Virus record (IMG/VR): IMGVR_UViG_3300009702_000080
Span: 1 to 24,872 of that record
From: a virus
Length of the DNA: 24,872 nucleotides
Direction: 5' to 3' (one strand)
Shown: positions 7,119 through 14,267 of the stretch, piece after piece
How the letters are laid out: each line of letters starts with the position of its first letter
Numbering within the stretch: the stretch's first letter is position 1
Translations under genes and position numbers: made by a program
Notes under the pieces: generated by a model
Databases searched by the model: none
What the model was told of the DNA's origin: nothing
What the model saw: only the letters and a program-made list of their open reading frames with translations

Positions 7119-7485
7119 TATACCAAAACAAATAAAAATGGTTTTATATGGAATAGGATCTTTATTTATTGGTAAACAAATGCGTAAATTAAATGATGGA
7201 ACATATCCATTATGTCATATAGAATGTGGAGCAGATATTAGTGAAATAATTAATCAATTAAGAACTATTAAAGATGATAATATAGATAGTAAATTTATTA
7301 TAGCAGAACTTTTAGAAATGTATGATGGACCAGATTATACTGATAAAAAATTAAATTATTTTTTGAAAATATCTAAAAAAATTAAAATAGGTAAAGATAT
7401 GCAATATAAGGGCCAACCAGAAAAATTAATTAAATGTTTAAAATTAATGTATCCAGCATATGCTGATAAAATAATTCAAAACTAA
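7099..7485 (+). CDS. hypothetical protein, 128 residues
   Basis: This basic protein has an N-terminal stretch of moderate hydrophobicity (MVLYGIGSLFIGKQM), then CHIECG with two cysteines, and a helical Lys-rich C-terminal half. It is not recognised. Its start lies inside the end of the preceding gene, with GAGA upstream of ATGATG as a possible ribosome binding site. The second of the two ATG codons (7102) is an equally possible start. Confidence 0.7.
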   Translation: MMNLVNNIPKQIKMVLYGIGSLFIGKQMRKLNDGTYPLCHIECGADISEIINQLRTIKDDNIDSKFIIAELLEMYDGPDYTDKKLNYFLKISKKIKIGKDMQYKGQPEKLIKCLKLMYPAYADKIIQN

Positions 7486-7510
7486 AATATAATTTTAATA
7501 AGAGAATAAA

Positions 7511-8530
7511 ATGACAATAGGAAACGTAATTTGTACATCTGTTGAGCCTTCAGTGAGTGATGATTTACCAGAAGATAAAGTTAAATATCCAGAAGTTAAA
7601 GTTAAAGCTAAATATCCAGAAGATAAAGTTAAAGCTAAATATCCAGAAGATAAAGTTAAATATCCAGAACCAAGATTTGAACAAATGTGGGCTAGAAATG
7701 GAGATTCTTTTTCAGCTTGTGAAAAAGCTACTCAAACATTAGAACCTGGACAATATAATATCCATAGTACTGAATATGGTATTATTTTTAAAAAACATGA
7801 AATTCAAACCGATAAATTGATAAATTTACCAGATTCTGCATCTGAAGAAATCATTATTGGAATTGAAAAATTTTGGAATAAAAAAGAACATTTTGAAACA
7901 CTTAATTTTTTACATAAAAGAGGAATTCTTTTATGGGGTGCACCGGGATCAGGTAAAACATCAACAATTCAACAAATTTCAAAATTGATTATTTCTAAGG
8001 GAGGAATATCGTTTTATGTAGATGATCCAGGACTTGGTGCTGCTGGATTAGCGGTATTTAGAAAAATAGAACCAGATAGGCCTATTTTGGTAATGCTTGA
8101 AGATTTAGATGCTATTATTGAGCGATTTAACGAAAGTTCTTTATTAGCATTATTAGATGGAGAATTACAAATTAATAATGTTGTATTTGTAGCATCCACA
8201 AATTACCCAGAGCAAATAGATGCTAGAATTCTTAATAGACCTAGTAGATTTGATGTTATTAAACATATAGGTATGCCTAATTCATCAGCAAGAAGGATAT
8301 ATTTAAGTACGGTAAATAAAAGATTAACCGAAAATACAGATGAATTAGAATGTTGGGTCGATAAAACTAAAGGATTTTCAATAGCACATATGAAAGAAGT
8401 AGTGGTCGGAGTTGAAGTTTTTGAAAATAATATTGATAATGTCATTAAACGATTAAAAAATATGATGAATAACAAAATTTCATCATCAGATAGAGATACA
8501 GAATCAGATGGATTCGGATTTTCTCCATAA
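7511..8530 (+). CDS. AAA+ ATPase with Lys-Tyr-Pro-Glu repeat leader
   Basis: This ATP-dependent remodelling-type protein has 339 residues. The AAA+ core is clear: Walker A GAPGSGKT (143-150), Walker B ILVMLEDLDA (192-201), sensor 1 ASTNYPE (228-234) and arginine-finger region RILNRPSRFD (239-248). Related ATPases occur in many T4-like phages, with unknown client. The ATPase part appears to begin at about residue 58 (QMWARNGDSF). Before it lies an unusual charged tract of nine-residue repeats of the type YPEDKVKAK (residues 20-53). A ribosome binding site (AAGAGAA) precedes the ATG. The frame overlaps nothing downstream; the lipoprotein gene starts 19 nt later. Confidence 0.85.
   Translation: MTIGNVICTSVEPSVSDDLPEDKVKYPEVKVKAKYPEDKVKAKYPEDKVKYPEPRFEQMWARNGDSFSACEKATQTLEPGQYNIHSTEYGIIFKKHEIQTDKLINLPDSASEEIIIGIEKFWNKKEHFETLNFLHKRGILLWGAPGSGKTSTIQQISKLIISKGGISFYVDDPGLGAAGLAVFRKIEPDRPILVMLEDLDAIIERFNESSLLALLDGELQINNVVFVASTNYPEQIDARILNRPSRFDVIKHIGMPNSSARRIYLSTVNKRLTENTDELECWVDKTKGFSIAHMKEVVVGVEVFENNIDNVIKRLKNMMNNKISSSDRDTESDGFGFSP
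7568..7669 (+). repeat. 27-bp in-frame tandem repeat in the AAA+ gene
   Basis: Two full 27-bp units encode YPEVKVKAK and YPEDKVKAK, with shortened copies before and after (PEDKVK, YPEDKVK, YPE). The DNA copies are nearly identical, so copy number probably changes by slippage or unequal recombination. Confidence 0.9.
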
Positions 8531-8549
8531 AGAGTTAATAAATAAATAT

Positions 8550-8933
8550 ATGAAATTTTTATCTTTTATAATAATTATATTACTTACTTCATGTTCATTA
8601 TTTACCAATAAATTTGATAATAATGAATATGCTTCTTATATAAAATTATTAACTTTAGCAGAAGAAACTGTAAAGGTATGTGATTCTTCTGAAGATACAA
8701 AAAAATATTTAGTTAAAATACAGCATGAATCTAATTTTTTAGTTAATTATACAAAATATAATGATAAAAATGAAGAATCATATAATATATCTACTATTTT
8801 AAATAAAAATATAAAAGAAATGGTTAATAGATATAATACGATTGGTGCTTCTTCAGCATATTGTAAAGCAAAATTGACAATATATGCAAAGAGCATACAG
8901 GAGATAGCTAAAGCTACCACTGCAAAACAATAA
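8550..8933 (+). CDS. predicted lipoprotein, 127 residues
   Basis: The start at 8550 is chosen because it opens a classic lipoprotein signal: MKFLSFIIIILLTSC, with lipobox LTSC and the lipidated Cys at residue 15. An upstream start at 8508 would bury the signal. Two further cysteines (in VCDSS and AYCKAK) could form a disulfide in the periplasm. The rest is helical and Lys- and Asn-rich. It is not recognised. Phage lipoproteins may be spanin partners or superinfection-exclusion proteins, but nothing here decides between them. The next gene follows after 12 nt. Confidence 0.7.
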   Translation: MKFLSFIIIILLTSCSLFTNKFDNNEYASYIKLLTLAEETVKVCDSSEDTKKYLVKIQHESNFLVNYTKYNDKNEESYNISTILNKNIKEMVNRYNTIGASSAYCKAKLTIYAKSIQEIAKATTAKQ

Positions 8934-8945
8934 AAAGGAATTAAT

Positions 8946-9218
8946 ATGGACTCAAAAGAAATAGCAAAAGCTAATGCAGGCGCACTTCCTCAATTAAGTA
9001 AATATTTACGATCTGATGATAAAATAATTAAAGAAGCTGCCGAAATTTTAGAACAATATATATCTGGTGGTATGACTAAATCAGAAATTATAGAAGTAAC
9101 TAGAGATATATTTGATCTTACATTAATTGAAGATCAAATAGATTCTATTGAAAGAAAAATTTTATTAAAAGATTCATTTGATGCAATGCTTTTTATAGTT
9201 TCTTTTTTGCCTATATGA
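8946..9218 (+). CDS. hypothetical protein, 90 residues
   Basis: This helical acidic protein (starts MDSKEIAKANAG) has a good ribosome binding site (AAAAGGAA) 6 nt before the ATG. It ends with a hydrophobic FIVSFLPI tail. No domain is recognised. It is the last gene of the rightward block and converges on the HAD gene, with which it overlaps by 8 nt. No terminator hairpin is seen between them. Confidence 0.7.
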   Translation: MDSKEIAKANAGALPQLSKYLRSDDKIIKEAAEILEQYISGGMTKSEIIEVTRDIFDLTLIEDQIDSIERKILLKDSFDAMLFIVSFLPI

Positions 9219-9720
9219 TATTAAGTTTTGATAATTCTATTAAAGTTTTTATTGGAGATGAATGAAGAATTCCGATTCCTTTAGCATTTTGCCATTCTTC
9301 AATATTTTTAGGCATATCATCTATTAATATAGCAGTATTTTTAGCATATTTTTGTTTTTCGGTTCCATCATTAACAATAATTATTGTTCCATGATTATCA
9401 AGATTTTGTTTAACCCAGGTTATTTTTTCTGATTTTTTGCCAGGAGTTATTTTATTTTTAGCTGATAATATATTTGGTTCAAGGTGTTTAATAGAATTCC
9501 ATAATGTTTTAGCTCCTTCACATAATTCCAAATTTGTCCAAAATTCATTTCCATCATCAACATATTCATTTATTTTATCCCACATTTTAGTTCTATCTTT
9601 TACTTTCCATTTATTATTTGGTTTTAAAGATAATGTTGGATATTTTCCAGTAATTTCTAATACTTTTTTATCTAAATCAGCCATAACACCGTCTAGATCT
9701 ACAAATAATTGATATTTCAT
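9211..9720 (-). CDS. HAD-family phosphatase, 5'(3')-deoxyribonucleotidase-like
   Basis: This haloacid-dehalogenase fold protein has 169 residues. Motif I is DLDGVMADLD (nucleophile D8, acid D10), motif II is ILSA (about 89-92), a lysine stretch follows (TPGKKSEK), and the acidic motif is ILIDDMPKNIEEW (about 131-143). The size and DLDGV start fit the small cap-less to C1-cap HADs related to 5'(3')-nucleotidases, which dephosphorylate nucleotides. Polynucleotide 3'-phosphatase-like activity is an alternative. Its ATG overlaps the stop of the preceding leftward gene (ATGA), so it is coupled to the late-promoter-driven trio at 9211-10159. Confidence 0.8.
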   Translation of the reverse strand: MKYQLFVDLDGVMADLDKKVLEITGKYPTLSLKPNNKWKVKDRTKMWDKINEYVDDGNEFWTNLELCEGAKTLWNSIKHLEPNILSAKNKITPGKKSEKITWVKQNLDNHGTIIIVNDGTEKQKYAKNTAILIDDMPKNIEEWQNAKGIGILHSSPIKTLIELSKLNII

Positions 9721-9962
9721 TTTCTTTTAGCACCTTGTGAACAATATATAGGTGTTGTTATTGGTATTTGTGGAATTTTTTCTGATACTTCTGGAAAATC
9801 ATAATTTTTAATTTGTTGTGTATTAAAAACCGGTTCATGTCTAACAACAACTGCAAATCTAAGTTGTTGTAATATTTCATTAACATCATCTTTTGATAAT
9901 ATTTGATTAATTTTTCCACTTAGAAAACCTTCTAGCCATATTTGGTATTGTTCTATTTCCAT
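9717..9962 (-). CDS. hypothetical protein, 81 residues
   Basis: This small protein (starts MEIEQYQIWLEGF) has a helical N-terminal half. The IWLEGFLSG segment recalls small phage proteins of unknown role. A Pro- and Thr-rich C-terminal half ends in basic residues, with one cysteine. It overlaps its upstream neighbour by 1 nt (TAATG) and the HAD gene by 4 nt. The function is unknown. Confidence 0.65.
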   Translation of the reverse strand: MEIEQYQIWLEGFLSGKINQILSKDDVNEILQQLRFAVVVRHEPVFNTQQIKNYDFPEVSEKIPQIPITTPIYCSQGAKRK

Positions 9963-10159
9963 TATTTAGCCTTTTTTTCAGATTTATATTGAACACAAGC
10001 TGTTAATATTTTAGCTCCATCGACTTTATCTTTCCATTTTGTTTTTAATATTTCAGCTGCTGATTCACAAGGTTGTTCATTACCGAATTGAGTGAATCTG
10101 ATTTCGGTATTTGTATTGAATTGTCCTGCAACGATAAAATTTAATATTAATATATACAT
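9962..10159 (-). CDS. small possibly exported protein, 65 residues
   Basis: The N-terminus is hydrophobic (MYILILNFIVAGQFNT) and could be a short signal peptide. Two cysteines (QPCESAAE and TACVQYK) would allow one disulfide in the periplasm. The C-terminus is Lys-rich. There is no Shine-Dalgarno sequence before the ATG. The late-promoter octamer on this strand (10195-10188) lies about 30 nt upstream. It is not recognised. Confidence 0.6.
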   Translation of the reverse strand: MYILILNFIVAGQFNTNTEIRFTQFGNEQPCESAAEILKTKWKDKVDGAKILTACVQYKSEKKAK

Positions 10160-10187
10160 TTTTAATTTATTAGTAAGTTAGTTAATA

Positions 10188-10199
10188 TATTTATAAATA
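10188..10199. promoter_or_regulatory. palindromic bidirectional late promoter
   Basis: TATTTATAAATA is its own reverse complement. It therefore contains the T4-type late -10 octamer TATAAATA on both strands (10192-10199 on plus, 10195-10188 on minus), with four shared bases. Genes diverge from it at 10224 (+) and 10159 (-), each about 25-30 nt away. Confidence 0.6.
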
Positions 10200-10223
10200 A
10201 AAATAATACCTAAGGAAATAAAA

Positions 10224-10874
10224 ATGAAATTATCTAATTTGTTTGAAGATACAACTACCATTGCTACAAAATATAAAGAAAAAATAAGTAAAAATCATAA
10301 AATTTTTACTATGTGGCAACTTGAAGATAAACTTAAAAAAGAAGGATTATTACCTAAAGGATTATCTATATCATTTTTTTGTCCTGTTTATTTTGCTGGA
10401 CAAAAAAAAGTAGAAGCATTATTAAATAAAATGGATGAACATGGTGAATTAATTTTATTTTCATTACCATCTATCGAAGATCCTAATCGAATTAAAGTAG
10501 GTTTAAATGAAATGAAAAGATTAGGAATCAAAAATCCACAAAGTCATTTAAAAAAATTAAAAAATGGTAATTTAGCTCTTAGAACATATTCTGAATTACC
10601 TGGAATTGAAGGTGTTGGAAATGATGATCAATTTTATGAATTTGTAGCATATGAAGCGGTTCAATTAGGAGCATTTCAAATAGTTCCTACACAATGGTTA
10701 AATGCTGGCGATCCATATAACCAATCTTATAAATTTCCAGGAGAAAAAGGGTACTCACCTTATTGGAGGGTACCGCCATTCGATGAATTCAAAAAAATGA
10801 GACCAGATTTAGTTAAAGGATTTAAAGAAACTAATGATGGAATTATTAAAACTAATTTCAATACTGGCATGTAA
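10224..10874 (+). CDS. hypothetical late protein, possible capsid-targeted
   Basis: This 216-residue protein is not recognised. It starts MKLSNLFEDTTT, a short amphipathic leader containing LFE, which fits the (L/I)-x-E cleavage pattern of T4 prohead protease substrates. The middle holds SISFFCPVYFAGQKK and a DEHGELILFSLPS stretch. The C-terminal part is rich in Trp, Tyr, Pro and Gly (SPYWRVPPFDEF). A good ribosome binding site (AAGGAAAT) and a late promoter precede it, so it is probably made late. It converges with nrdA with a 1-nt gap. A virion or internal head protein is the inference. Confidence 0.65.
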   Translation: MKLSNLFEDTTTIATKYKEKISKNHKIFTMWQLEDKLKKEGLLPKGLSISFFCPVYFAGQKKVEALLNKMDEHGELILFSLPSIEDPNRIKVGLNEMKRLGIKNPQSHLKKLKNGNLALRTYSELPGIEGVGNDDQFYEFVAYEAVQLGAFQIVPTQWLNAGDPYNQSYKFPGEKGYSPYWRVPPFDEFKKMRPDLVKGFKETNDGIIKTNFNTGM

Positions 10875-10875
10875 A

Positions 10876-12576
10876 TTAACCTTCGCAGGCAAGGCATTCA
10901 CCTTTAGCTGCTTGAACACCGGATTCACTTCTAATATAGTATAATGCCTTAATCATTGGATTGGAAAATGCTTCTTGATGGACTTCTGAAATATATTCTT
11001 CATCTTCATCAGCTGCAAAAAACAAATTTAATGATTGGCCTTGATCTATATATTTTTGTCGAGTTGCAGCTAATCTAATTATAGTTTTTTGATCAATTTC
11101 AAATGCTGTTTTAAATACAGCTTTTTCATCATCTGTTAACCAATCTACATTTTGGACAGATCCTTGATTATCTTTTATACTTTTAATATTTTTATCATTA
11201 TAAACATTTTTTTCTTTCATTAATTTTAATAAAATAGGATTTATTCTATTAATTTCACCACCTGCGGATCCTTGGACAAAAATATTTTTATAAACTGGTT
11301 CAATTCCTTGAGATAATCCTCCACAAATTAATGCAGATGATGTATTTGGAGCAACAGCTAATCTATGGGTATTTCTAAGACCATATCCTTTACACCATTC
11401 TGGTTCACCATATTCTTCAGCCATCCATTTAGATGCTTTTAGTGATTCATTATTTAAATATTTGAAAATTTCAATATTTTTCATATGAGCTTCAATGCTA
11501 TCAAAAGGAATCATATTTTTTTGTAAATATGAATGAAATCCTAATGCTCCCAATCCTAACGCTCTACCTTTTTCAGTAGATCTGACCGTTTTTTCTAATC
11601 CACGTATTTCAGATCCTAATTTAATAAAATCTTGTGCAACACAATCTAAAAATACTGTAGCTGTAAAAACCGCATCTGTATTTTTCCATTCATCATATTT
11701 GTATAAATTCATTGATGATAATACACAAGAAAATGTATGGTCTTCATCTGAAAATAATGAAATTTCCGTACATAAATTACTCGCTTTAACTTTCATATTT
11801 TGGTCTTTATAACATGGTGGATTCATTTCATTAATTTTATCTACGAATAAAAAGTATCCTTTACCTGTTAACATTTTAACTTTTAACGCAAGTTGATATC
11901 TAGAAATGGCATCTTCATCACCATTATTTAATCTTTCTATGAAATTATTAGAAATATTCCATCCTATATTACAATCATCTGGATTATTTTGTAAAAATGT
12001 AATTATTTCCCAAAAATCATCATGATCGATTTCTATATATCCTGCCCAGGCACCTCGGCGTTGAGCTCCTTGGGTAATATCACGAGATAATTGTACAAAA
12101 TCTTTTAAAACTGGTAAAATACCTGTTGCTAGTCCACCATTAGAAATTGTAGAACCTCTAGGGCGAATTCCGCCTAAATATGAACTAATACCAAATCCAT
12201 TTTTAGATAACATTGCATTTTCTGTTTGGCTATCGTAGAAGCTATAAATATTGTCACCAACCGCATTACCTGAACATGATACGGGACAACCTCTAAATGC
12301 ACCCATATTTGCTAGAACTGGTGTTGAAGCTGCTAACCAGCCATTCCATAATATATTAAAGAATTTTGGTTGCCAATATTCTGGATTTTTTGTATATTTA
12401 GCAGCATATTTTGATATTCTAAGATGTATATCTTTTAAATTTGTTTCTTTTTCAGTTAAATATTTTGCTTTAAGGAGTTGCCAACCTGAAGTTGCAAACC
12501 ATTCTGGGACTAAACCTTTGTCTTGTAATTCTTTACGTTCATCACTTAATTCTTGATATATTGATTTAACAAACAT
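10876..12576 (-). CDS. nrdA: ribonucleotide reductase class I, large subunit NrdA
   Basis: This subunit reduces ribonucleotides to deoxyribonucleotides together with NrdB. Key residues are visible: an active-site redox Cys in the GCPVSC segment (C97/C101), the NLCTEI loop (N267, C269, E271), the partner Cys C284 (FSCVLSSMN), the radical-transfer tyrosine pair Y546-Y547, and the C-terminal swinging pair ECLACEG (C561, C564). At 566 residues it is much shorter than T4 or E. coli NrdA (about 755). It starts close to the catalytic barrel, so the N-terminal ATP-cone for activity control is absent. The ribosome binding site is AAGGAAT, and it is the last gene of the dCMP deaminase-nrdB-nrdA operon. 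Confidence 0.94.
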   Translation of the reverse strand: MFVKSIYQELSDERKELQDKGLVPEWFATSGWQLLKAKYLTEKETNLKDIHLRISKYAAKYTKNPEYWQPKFFNILWNGWLAASTPVLANMGAFRGCPVSCSGNAVGDNIYSFYDSQTENAMLSKNGFGISSYLGGIRPRGSTISNGGLATGILPVLKDFVQLSRDITQGAQRRGAWAGYIEIDHDDFWEIITFLQNNPDDCNIGWNISNNFIERLNNGDEDAISRYQLALKVKMLTGKGYFLFVDKINEMNPPCYKDQNMKVKASNLCTEISLFSDEDHTFSCVLSSMNLYKYDEWKNTDAVFTATVFLDCVAQDFIKLGSEIRGLEKTVRSTEKGRALGLGALGFHSYLQKNMIPFDSIEAHMKNIEIFKYLNNESLKASKWMAEEYGEPEWCKGYGLRNTHRLAVAPNTSSALICGGLSQGIEPVYKNIFVQGSAGGEINRINPILLKLMKEKNVYNDKNIKSIKDNQGSVQNVDWLTDDEKAVFKTAFEIDQKTIIRLAATRQKYIDQGQSLNLFFAADEDEEYISEVHQEAFSNPMIKALYYIRSESGVQAAKGECLACEG

Positions 12577-12585
12577 TATTATTCC

Positions 12586-13644
12586 TTATGCTGCTTTTTC
12601 AAGCAAGTTATCCGTTTTCCAAATAAATTTTCTTTCTGACCAATTACGATTATATTGATTTCCTACTTTAACAAAAAAATCATGAATTTGTGGTGTATTT
12701 ATATTATCATAAAACCAATCTTTAATAGGATTATAAGTTGGTTTAAATTGTTTTTCTATATTTAATTGTTCTAAACAAAGGTCCAATCTTGATTTTACAA
12801 AATTTTTAATTTGTTTATCACTTATTCCTTTTATAGAACCTTTACTAAACATCATTTCAATTATTCTACTTTCATGTTCTAATATACAATGAGCAGTTCC
12901 AATTAATTTTTCATTTAATTGCTTAATATCTGTTTCGGATAATAAGTTTAAGTTTATACATTCTTTTAATAATATTTTATATAACCATGCACCAGCTTCT
13001 GAATGAATATTTTCATCTCTAACACTAAAATTGATGCCAGCAGTAACATTAATTAATTTATTTTTTCCTTCAGCTTGAAAATGTTTTAAAAATGCAAAAT
13101 TTGAATATAATATTGCTCCTTCAACCATTGAAAATACGCCAATAGATCGTAAAATATCAAATGGTGATTCTGAAGGTTTTGAAACCGCTCTATTAATCCA
13201 ATGCATTCTATTATTAAGAATAGGATCATTAACATAACTACTATAAAATTCATCAGTATTTAAACCAAGAACTTCATTTAATTTATTATAAAATGGTGCA
13301 TGAACATTAAGCTCAAAAAATGAAAAAGCATTTGCCATCCTTTCTATATCTGGACGTTTAAAAATTTTCATAATTCTTCCAGACCAATAATCTTTTCCAA
13401 CAACCAATTCATATAAAGTGAATAATTTTAATGTTGTTATAACTCCATGACTTTCAGCTTCCGTTAAATTTGTTTTTAAATCATGCAAATCTTTTTCTAC
13501 CTCAATCTCTTCTGGTAACCAAAAAATTTCCATTTGCAAATTTGCATAATCCACCGCTTGTTGATAATCTATTGTATAAACATCTTTAGGAATCAATAAC
13601 TTAGGTTTTTTAGAAATAATTTTTTTATTTGGTTCATTGGTCAT
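12586..13644 (-). CDS. nrdB: ribonucleotide reductase class I, small subunit NrdB
   Basis: This is the radical-generating partner of NrdA, with 352 residues. Likely metal ligands by alignment from memory with E. coli are E79 (YELVVG), E111 and H115 (FELNVHAPFY), E175 (MVEGA), and E211 and H214 (RDENIH). The candidate radical tyrosine is Y119, at the expected four residues after H115. The second helix motif has three residues between Glu and His, where E. coli has two. An unusually strong Shine-Dalgarno sequence (AAGGAGGT) stands 5 nt before the ATG. nrdA follows after 9 nt. Confidence 0.93.
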   Translation of the reverse strand: MTNEPNKKIISKKPKLLIPKDVYTIDYQQAVDYANLQMEIFWLPEEIEVEKDLHDLKTNLTEAESHGVITTLKLFTLYELVVGKDYWSGRIMKIFKRPDIERMANAFSFFELNVHAPFYNKLNEVLGLNTDEFYSSYVNDPILNNRMHWINRAVSKPSESPFDILRSIGVFSMVEGAILYSNFAFLKHFQAEGKNKLINVTAGINFSVRDENIHSEAGAWLYKILLKECINLNLLSETDIKQLNEKLIGTAHCILEHESRIIEMMFSKGSIKGISDKQIKNFVKSRLDLCLEQLNIEKQFKPTYNPIKDWFYDNINTPQIHDFFVKVGNQYNRNWSERKFIWKTDNLLEKAA

Positions 13645-13666
13645 TATGACCTCCTTATTATTATTA

Positions 13667-14131
13667 TTATAAAGGAATATAATTTGTTATTATATTACAT
13701 TTGCTAAAGGTATTATTTGTATATGTTGTTGATGCTTTGTCATAAGTATTTGAATAAACAATTCTTTTAATGCCTATATTTGCTAATCTAAGTGTACAAA
13801 TTTTACAAGGTTGTAAATTAACATATACCGTACTATTTAAACAGCTTATACTATTTTTAGAAAATTCTGCAATTAAATTATCTTCGGCATGTGCTTCATT
13901 TTCTAATGACCAAATATGGTGTTCTTCCCTATTATGTTCATTTACTCCAAAAGGAAATACTTCATTACAATTTTGAAATCCTGATAATGAACCATTTATA
14001 CCAGTAGCAATTATTCTGTTATTTTTTGTGGCGATTGCACATACCTGACGAGATTGACATTTAGACATTTGTGCCATTAAACCGCATATTTCTAAAAATT
14101 TTTTATCCCAATTTAATTGTTTATTATTCAT
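13667..14131 (-). CDS. cd: deoxycytidylate (dCMP) deaminase
   Basis: This enzyme converts dCMP to dUMP, feeding thymidylate synthesis. The zinc-binding and catalytic signature is complete: HAE (H81, E83) and QPCKIC (C109, C112), with the typical spacing for the CMP/dCMP deaminase family. At 154 residues it is slightly shorter than the T4 enzyme (193). It is the first gene of the leftward operon with nrdB and nrdA, immediately downstream of the early promoter at 14168-14196. A general cytidine-type deaminase is the alternative, but context favours dCMP. Confidence 0.87.
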   Translation of the reverse strand: MNNKQLNWDKKFLEICGLMAQMSKCQSRQVCAIATKNNRIIATGINGSLSGFQNCNEVFPFGVNEHNREEHHIWSLENEAHAEDNLIAEFSKNSISCLNSTVYVNLQPCKICTLRLANIGIKRIVYSNTYDKASTTYTNNTFSKCNIITNYIPL

Positions 14132-14167
14132 TATGTAGATTTATTTATTATTATTACCAGAACAGCT

Positions 14168-14196
14168 ATTTTATTAATTAAAATCAAACACGTAAA
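14168..14196 (-). promoter_or_regulatory. leftward early promoter of the nucleotide operon
   Basis: On the minus strand TTTACG (14196-14191), 17 nt, TAAAAT (14173-14168). It drives the dCMP deaminase, nrdB and nrdA genes and is back-to-back with the rightward promoter at 14209. Confidence 0.7.
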
Positions 14197-14208
14197 TCTA
14201 TTTTTTAG

Positions 14209-14237
14209 TTTACAAGCAAATATATTAATAGTAAAAT
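14209..14237 (+). promoter_or_regulatory. rightward early promoter of RNA ligase
   Basis: TTTACA (14209-14214), 17 nt, TAAAAT (14232-14237), about 30 nt before the RNA ligase ATG. Both divergent boxes share the same -35 and -10 type, which strengthens each call. Confidence 0.7.
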
Positions 14238-14267
14238 TATGTTTTGTTATTTAAATCGTGAATTTTT

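Noticed and set aside
8508-8549. Upstream start for the lipoprotein gene
   Set aside because: It overlaps the ATPase gene and would place 14 polar residues before a perfect lipoprotein signal.
12251-12556. Plus-strand frame inside nrdA
   Set aside because: It is a shadow of the conserved NrdA sequence with no ribosome binding site.
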